NCBI GenBank assembly: GCA_001986395.2
Contig: MQVO02000067.1
Span: 17,178-81,177, forward strand
Length of the DNA: 64,000 bases
Direction: 5' to 3'
Source: Irpex lacteus
Taxonomy: Eukaryota; Basidiomycota; Agaricomycetes; Polyporales; Irpicaceae
Below, piece after piece: positions 57,701-64,000 of this stretch. A program made the position numbers and the translations under genes. Below the pieces are notes generated by a model. It saw only the letters and a program-made list of their open reading frames with translations. It searched no databases and was not told the DNA's origin. How positions within the stretch are numbered: the first letter of the stretch is position 1; the number at the start of each line of letters is the position of its first letter.

Positions 57701-59592
57701 CTATGGGACCATGCTTGTTACCAATACACCGACAACGATAACCAGCGCAACCACAACCCATGTTGAATCGGTCAATCGCACCAATCCCGGCCCAGGAGCT
57801 ACGTATAACCATAGTCTCACCACATCTAACAGCTTCGGCTTCACTGCTATCCTCCTCTCCGTGATCTGGTTCCCGACAGGTACAGGCGTAACAGCCAACC
57901 TCCTCATAGTTACTTGGTACGCTGCCATAGCCACACCAGCACCTATGAGTGGCGGAAATCCTGGTCTCAGAGCATCCGGAATACGTGTCCAAAGCTCCTT
58001 TATGAGGGCTTCGAGTAATTCCAACAGACGTTCCGAGAGGACAGGAGTTGATAATGATGAAGGTGGGTGATGCCAGAGGTCTGTCTGAGCACACGAGGAA
58101 GATAGGGCAGTTCGACTGAGAGTCGACCGATGCCTAGAAGGTCTGCATGTCCATTTCTCAAGGCTGAGGTCATGAGCTGAGACGTGTTTAGACCTCCCGT
58201 GAGTAGAATGAGAGGTCTGGGTCTTGAGGAACCCAATGGAGGCGTGTAGGGAGACGTGGAAGATGAGAGGAGAGTCGCTCTAGCGCGTTGTGAGAATCGA
58301 GAGAACAAAGCCTCCCGTTTGTTAGATGGTTCCCCCTTCGCGGTCTCGATTTCGGTCATGAATTCTGAATGTGATATTAGCCACGAGACTTTCGGGTTCG
58401 TTGTGAAATGTAATATATCACCTGGATTCTCGTAGGTTCCCCCGCTAACCTCAATGAAATCTACTATGTCCCAAGTTGCGATATCTTTCACATGCCTGAG
58501 AACTCTATCTTCGTCGTTTTCCTCTGAGGAATTTGCACAGAGGACATAATCTGCTGCGTTGAGCTTGACACCTAGGACAAAATCTTTTGGTACGACGCCA
58601 GGTGCGCGGATAGCTGAGATAATACGGTGTAGGAAGCGTAATGGATCAGTTGATGCCGAGTATTCGTCCTTCCGTGTGTTAGACTGAAAACGAGAAGTAT
58701 TGAAGCTGAGGATCAACGGTGAGCGAAGACTCCGAATGCCATACCTGAGGCGATATGAACCCAGCGACTAAGTCTACATGAGTACAAGTCAGCACGATAT
58801 CCAATACCCTGTATCACTGATAAAAGCAATCACTCACAACCATGGGCAGCATGTATCTCAACCCCATCGAAGCCGCTTCTCCACGCTAATCTTGCACCTC
58901 GCACAAAGGCGTCGACGGTGTTGTCGATATCGTCGTGAGTCATCTCCCTCGGGACCCGAAACAAAATCCCCGAGATGACTCTCGACAGTAACCCCGACGT
59001 TCCAGGTTGCTTGAGCTGCACTGGTACAGAAGATGCCGCCAGAGGAGGCTGGAATATCGAGCGTCCGCCCAGGAAGGTCGGGGATTGTCTGCCTGCATGC
59101 GACAATTGCATTATCGCTAACGTGCCGTTACCACTGGCAGTGTCTCCTTCCGCGCCCTTGCCATGTATAACATCTGCAAGGACTTTGAACCCCCTCTTGA
59201 TTATTTCGTCATCGTCCTCGGGAACAACGACATCCCTTCCCAACCCTAGGTGGTCTTTCTTAACCTGAACATTCCCAGTCAATACCATCCCCCAGCCTCC
59301 ATAGGCCCAGTGCGCATATAGACCATGATGATATGCGTTGGGTGGTCCTCCCCAGAAAGCAGCGAGGTGTTCGTAGAGGGAAGCCTACTTAACAGGTGCA
59401 GATAAATTGTGAGCTCCATATAGTGTTATAGAAGAATCTTGGAACCGAGAAGAGACAGCGCGTGCTTACCTTGACAAGTCTGTTTGGTATTGCACGTCCA
59501 CAGGGGAGGGTTATTGGTGTAAATATGGTGTTGAGAGCATCGCTTGCCTCGTGGATACTAGTTTCTATAGATTCATCGCCAGACATGTTCAT
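57701..59592 (-). CDS. Old Yellow Enzyme-like NADH:flavin oxidoreductase with C-terminal membrane segment
   Basis: FMN-dependent ene-reductase family; natural substrate unknown. Exon 1 from 59592 (MNMSGDES) gives TPITLPCGRAIPNRLVK. Exon 2 gives WAYGGWGMVLTGNVQV, IMQLSHAGRQSP, FVRGARLAWRSGFDGVEIHA, AHG; later exons include SNTRKDEYSASTDPLRFLHR and GVKLNAADY. The FMN-phosphate region is ILLTGGLNTSQLM, then HADLLGIGRLSVELPYLP. After that the frame shifts; one intron (donor about 58110, acceptor about 58035) would carry it to LIKELWTRIPDALRPG. The C-terminus then has LIGAGVAMAAYQVTMRRLA and a final helix (VVVALVIVVGVLVTSMVP). This C-terminal anchor is common in mushroom OYEs. The C-terminal joint is uncertain, so a frameshift cannot be excluded. 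Confidence 0.82.
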
Positions 59593-60122
59593 AGCACTGC
59601 GAATGTGTCACTCAAAGGCTGGAGACAAATGAAAGAGAAGTACCTAGGCGTAAGGCAGCTGCTGGTGCTTGTCGTTCGCTGCTGTGGTCAGAAGCCTATG
59701 TATGACCTCCATGAGTACATCGCTATAGCAGTGGTAGTCCCCACGCGTTCAGACGGGAGTTCGTATTCTGGTACGTCTAGAGTCTCACCTTATGAGTTTT
59801 GTGAAAGCGGATTATGGTGATGGTCCAGCGCAAGTTCGTCCATGACGGGCTGCACATAGAAAACCGTGATCCCGATCCCTGATCGTCCTTCACCGACTCT
59901 TGAAACTTTATTTCATTGTCATAGCCCGTTTCTCGCTTTCATTCACAAATCTTTCCAAAGTTGCGTGACTTGTTTGATATTAGTTTCTACAGTACTGGTA
60001 CAAATTATTGGTGCATGTAATTTCTACAATTCATGATGCATGAGTGATGGTGGCAAGCGTTATGATGTCCTGTTCTTCCTCCTATAGACCCTTCTATCCA
60101 CAGTCTTCATGAAACAGTCACT
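59593..60122. other. Spacer OYE promoter / unknown gene 3' end
   Basis: 530 bp; contains the OYE promoter. Nothing else supported. Confidence 0.5.
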
Positions 60123-60862
60123 TCAAGCGACAACAGCAATAGCTTGAGGTCCAGAAGGTCTCCACGCCTCACCCAGGCTCTCCACCTGGTGTTGCGTCTG
60201 CCATCCCCAAGTGCCATGTCCATGTCTCGTCCTCCTGACTTCCACCGGTACGTCCTGCTTCACCTGAGCCGCTTTGGAACTCCGGCGGCCATTGCGACGA
60301 CGTCGAACGGCGGCTTTGTCATTGTTTATCGGCAAAGCGAGAAGAGAGACAACTTCTTCGAAGGACTGTACTTGTGAAGGGGAGAGCGTGGCGGGGGATG
60401 ATGATAGGGCGAGAAGATCGCTGAAGGAGTAAGTGAACGGGAGTTTGCTTGCACTGGATATCGATGATGATTGGGGTATATGGTTGTGAATGGGTGTGCG
60501 GGAAGGTGCATGATCTAGGGACATGTTATTAGGAACGTGATCAACTCCCAAACACGAGAGATATACACACCTTTATGTTGCTGGTGATGGTGGCCACCAA
60601 ACGCCTTAGCAGGGAACTTCTTGCTCTGGGGTGAGGCGGAGGCCGGAGAGTGGCTTCGCCATGACGAAGCGTCAGAAGGAGCAGGCGACGATGCTCGAAT
60701 AGAGGCAGGCGAAGTGCTGCGAGTAGATGTACTCGATGCTTGGCGTCTGTGCATAGGCACATACTTGGATGAGGAAGTCGAGGAAGCCGCAGGCGAGTGC
60801 GAGTGCATGACGTCCGTAGACTCGATAACGTTGACGCGAGGGATGGCAATTGGGCTAGACAT
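60123..60862 (-). CDS. Ser-rich protein of unknown function
   Basis: Two exons (60862-60571, 60514-60123) joined by a 56-bp intron (GTGTGT...CCCTAG) give 227 residues. I do not recognise the family. Residues 1-97 are Ser/Ala/Pro/His-rich with SSSKYVPMHRRQASSTSTR and a Lys/His patch, resembling low-complexity RNA-binding linkers. Exon 2 has LPFTYSFSDLLALSSSPATL, a helix-like VQSFEEVVSLLAL and a basic cluster AAVRRRRNGRRSSKAAQVK, likely nuclear or nucleic-acid-binding, followed by a Trp/Gln tail. The short helix could be a partner-binding peptide. Nothing more can be said from sequence. Confidence 0.65.
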
Positions 60863-61619
60863 TGCTGAAGAGATGCGCGTAGCTAGGGAGCACCGGATGC
60901 TATGGGGTTGCAGGAGTGGGAGAGGACTCGACGATACGACGAATTCGACTTGGGGAGTTCATGCTGATTTGCCGGGGAGTACTTATACTTCTCTGTTGTC
61001 TTGGGTGAACAGCGGAAGGCGGTGAGTAAGTGGAATCGTGGAGATTACGCCACTGCGGCATAAGCAGGAGCGGGTAGACGTGGCTCGCTGTACAGTCAGC
61101 TGCGGAAGTGCCGTGAACTCACAAGAACAGAGGAAAGACGGAGAATATTCTTAGATAAGCTTGGAACTTGTCCGCTGCGCCCAGCACATCTCCGATCCGT
61201 CAAGAACATCCTCGAACTGCTAAAGCGCCCATTTTGCTGACGGTGCACCGACGTGTCACTCATGCCGCGTCAATCCGGGCGGTCTCAACGGCGCTGCGAT
61301 AGAACGGACGGGTCCGGAACCATCTACTGTCTATCCCGGGTGCAATGAGATGTCAGCACAGATTGGATAAACGAGAAAGCCCGAGCCCGCTCACAGGTCG
61401 GCCATGACAGAGAGCAAGTGATGTCACACTTCGGTCCAATGGTGTCGGACTCATACACAATCGCCTCAAAATAACGAATGTAGACCAAGGGCCTCGACGT
61501 CGAAGAGCAGGGAAGACGTGTCATTCCGACACAGCAGTAAGTAGGGTAGACAGCTATTACAATGGGCATACTCTAGGTTTTGCAAGCAGGTAAACTCTAA
61601 AATGAATAGTGGACTGCAT
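60863..61619. other. Intergenic region
   Basis: About 760 bp holding the promoter of the unknown gene and the 3' flank of MAM33. A plus-strand open frame at 60621-61025 is mostly antisense to the unknown gene and is not called. Confidence 0.5.
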
Positions 61620-62832
61620 TTAGGCGTCGATGAACGCCTTGACGTTCTTCAGCCAGCTCACGTATTCCTATAACGCGTGATTCAGTACAGTTCAATAGAA
61701 AGGGGCTATTCAATAGCACTAACCTTCTGCTCCTTGTACTCGGCGTATTCGGGAATGAACACAGCGAGGCTGTCATTAATGCCACGCTCCGCAAGGAACT
61801 TCTCAAACTCCTCCTGAACAGACACGTCCAAAGTGTCGAACTTTAAAGGTGAAAGAATTCCGTTAAGCCTGACTATTGCCTACGAAGAAAGAAAAGAGGA
61901 TACTCACCTGAGGGCCGATGTAAAGCCCACGCCTCTTCCAGTCTGCTTCGGGCGTCAGCTCCGTGGCGAGCTTTCCGTCCTGGTAGAACGAGATGTTGTC
62001 TGCTACGAACGCGCCATCCTGGCACATGGCATCAATAGTCAATGCGCCAGTGCTGCCATCTCCCTATACCGAGGCGTTGTTTGGTCAGCCTCTCACTGGA
62101 AATATTGAAGTACACAGACGTACCTTGTTGATTGATATGGAGCAACGGATGGGGTACGAGTGCGCAGGCTCGTCCTCGCTAGCCTCTTCACCTTCCTCCA
62201 ACTCCTGGAACTGCTGCTCCTGGGCGGTTTGAATGTCGGCAATAGAGAAGATGAGACGAATGCTGGGGGATATGCGGCGAACCACTCGTAAGTTTATCGT
62301 CCGTTTATGGGTTCAAGAAGAATAATGCCCACGTCTCATTTCCAAATTTGCGGACAAACGTAACCTCATCGTTACCGGCAATGTCCTCAATCTGCAGAAC
62401 GCAATGAGAGGGATTAGCGTCATGGTACGTTCATGCACTTTCGTAGAACACACCTTCCAGACGCCCTGGGCGTTGAAGCTCTTCAAGAACTCAGGTTCGG
62501 CAGATGCGTTTGACTCGGTCTCGTATTGCAACTCCTCAGAGAGCTTCTGCGAGAGCGCGACATCGGCTGTAGGAAAACCACATATGAACACCACGTTAGT
62601 CAATGCGGTCTCGCTAATAACACGAAGCAAAGAGTGTGTACGCACAAGCACCTTCACCGCAAGTCTTGGCACTGACAGAGAACGCCCTGCTGGCAACAGC
62701 ACTCTTCGTAATTGAAGGGAGAGCAGCAGAGGCGCGGAACGCTGGCACTGCTACTCTGGTGGCGAATGAGCGTGCGGAAAATGCTCGCGAGGAAGGACCA
62801 GCGACTTGACGCAAAGCACGGATAGCCGACAT
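61620..62832 (-). CDS. MAM33: MAM33/p32-family mitochondrial matrix acidic protein
   Basis: Acidic trimeric matrix protein of the p32/gC1qBP family, linked to mitochondrial translation and oxidative metabolism. Six or so exons on the minus strand. The N-terminus is a good mitochondrial targeting peptide (IRALRQVAGPSSRAFSARSF, Arg/Ser/Ala-rich, no acids). Landmarks: LSQKLSEELQYETE, PEFLKSFNAQGVWKVEDIAG, DEVTFVRKFGNE, IRLIFSIADIQ, a Glu-rich loop (LEEGEEASEDEP), SYPIRCSISINKGDGSTGAL and the C-terminal helix SVQEEFEKFLAERGINDSLA, then EYVSWLKNVKAFIDA. The order and the acidic loop fit the family well. Internal joints were read from frame continuity. Confidence 0.88.
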
Positions 62833-63590
62833 CGTTTTGAGTTATTGAAAGAAGAGTGTTGTGAGGAGGATGAGAGAGGACGGTGAGTGATGTGGGCACT
62901 GGAGACAGAACTTGCTGTAAGTACAGGCGCTTGGACATGAATATTTCGCGTCCAAGTGTTTGCTGTGCACAAATAAAGCGCGACCCTTATGTTTGGCGCC
63001 TCTTTACCGCTCATCCGAGTCGACTCGAACATACTGATAAGAGTAGTACGCACTTAGTGAACACGCTTGAACACACATAGCTAATGCAATTAGCATGAGT
63101 AGGGCATAATTGGCATATGATTCATAGATTTTATGTACAGAGGCGTTTTGAATAAATAAACATAGACGAGGATATGGTACCGAGCTAGACATGTAGGGAT
63201 ACTGGTAGCACGGCAAAGAAGACCGGATAGTTCGTTATGGGTGGAACAGTTTTCAATATATAACACACCGGAACGCAAACAACGCAGAGAAGTAGAGCAA
63301 GGGAAGAATAGGAAGAGAGTTGTCATATTTATATACGAATGAATCACTGAAAGGGATGAGTGGGGAAGGGCACTAGCATATGCAGACAATGATACCAACA
63401 GACTACAGGGGATAAACGTTACACGAGATAAATGTAGGAGGCGGAAAGTGGTGAGGCGGGGGCATATTCGTGTATAGTACAAAGCACCCAGAAGCCGAAG
63501 ATCGACACCCGAGTGCTTGGAATAACGGATCTACAAAAAGCAGAAAAGATGACAAGAGCGAGAAAGAGCAATCCCGCACGACATCCCAGG
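62833..63590. other. MAM33 promoter and non-coding region
   Basis: About 760 bp without a supported gene. Minus-strand open frames at 63090-63482 lack motifs. Confidence 0.45.
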
Positions 63591-64000
63591 TCATTTGGCA
63601 TAAAACGTTAACAGCGACAACAACGGGGCACCCCTGTTAATGGCAAAGAACCTCTGGAGATCGGCGTTCAGATGAGAGACGAGAAGGAAGATGGGATAGA
63701 AGACGAGAATAATAGGAAAGCAAAGAAGAGGTGTCCACGCGTTAGTTTGCTTAAATGTACAAAGATCAAACCAGGAGATGAGAGGAGGGGGTGAGGAGGA
63801 GATAGCACGGACCATTATCCGATATAACAATGCCACCCTGTGACGTGGGGGACAGAGAGCACTGTCGGTCGTCAGCCATGAATAGTAGCGACGTCACGGG
63901 CAGAAATCGAAGGAAAGAAGAAACAATCGTTGAGCATTAGACCGTGATTATACCATAAATGCCACTAAAACAAAAATGATCTTACTCACAGGCGACAACG
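63591..64000 (-). other. Possible 3' part of a spliced minus-strand gene running off the right edge
   Basis: The minus strand has a strong GTGAGT donor at about 63989 and a CACAG acceptor near 63840. The next open stretch ends around 63591 and contains a hydrophobic run (PLLCFPIILVFYPIFLLVS). No family was recognised and the upstream exons are outside the window, so this is only a suspicion. Confidence 0.2.

Overview
The window is nuclear DNA of a filamentous basidiomycete, most likely an Agaricomycete. Genes are dense, on both strands, and cut by many 45-95 nt GT-AG introns. Several families are typical of mushrooms: a WW-like-domain membrane protein, an F-box/LRR protein, an Old Yellow Enzyme with a C-terminal membrane segment, a P450 with the FSAGPRACIG haem signature, and small secreted cysteine-rich proteins. 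I see no prokaryotic, organellar or viral segment and no convincing tRNA or rRNA gene. Exon joints were worked out by eye from splice signals and frame continuity; most are firm, and uncertain ones are marked.

Layout. 0.6-6.8 kb: a three-LIM paxillin-like protein and RAD52. 7.8-14.1 kb: an F-box/LRR protein, a possibly decayed membrane-protein gene, and a 13-exon WW-like membrane protein. 14.1-21 kb is gene-poor: a 200-bp TIR element, two intact small secreted protein (SSP) genes and an SSP relic, and two tandem 271-bp PIF/Harbinger-like MITEs sharing a TTA. 21-29.4 kb: a multi-copy repeat family in inverted orientation (two units plus a solo tail on the left, two units on the right) brackets a convergent TENA-like gene and the telomere-capping gene STN1. 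30-35.4 kb: PWP2 (ribosome biogenesis) converges on a Fus3/Kss1-type MAP kinase. 37.6-39.1 kb: two small secreted Pro/Thr-rich proteins. 39.7-43.6 kb: a BSD2/NDFIP-like ubiquitin-ligase adaptor, the small-RNA methyltransferase HEN1, and a 70-residue V-ATPase subunit e split over three short exons. 44.8 kb: a third SSP copy. 45.7-51.4 kb: a HET-C homologue divergent from a G3BP-like NTF2/RRM protein. 51.9-55.3 kb: a cytochrome P450 and an isoprenylcysteine-methyltransferase-like enzyme. 56.8-62.8 kb: a small membrane protein, an OYE, an unknown Ser-rich protein, and a mitochondrial MAM33/p32 protein.

The most unusual signal is the repeat family at 21-29 kb. Each unit has the same TATA-box promoter block, then an array of perfect-looking micro-introns (42 or 43 nt, GTGAGT...CTGA...TAG) separated by micro-exons of exactly 20 nt, then a conserved block with a C(UUCG)G hairpin. 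Exon length and splice signals are held constant while the through-reading frame is not, which suggests a spliced, possibly non-coding, transcript family rather than a protein repeat. The genes do not form one pathway. Shared themes are genome maintenance (RAD52, STN1), RNA biology (HEN1, PWP2, G3BP-like), mating/development signalling and non-self recognition (MAPK, HET-C), and secreted proteins in the repeat-rich parts.
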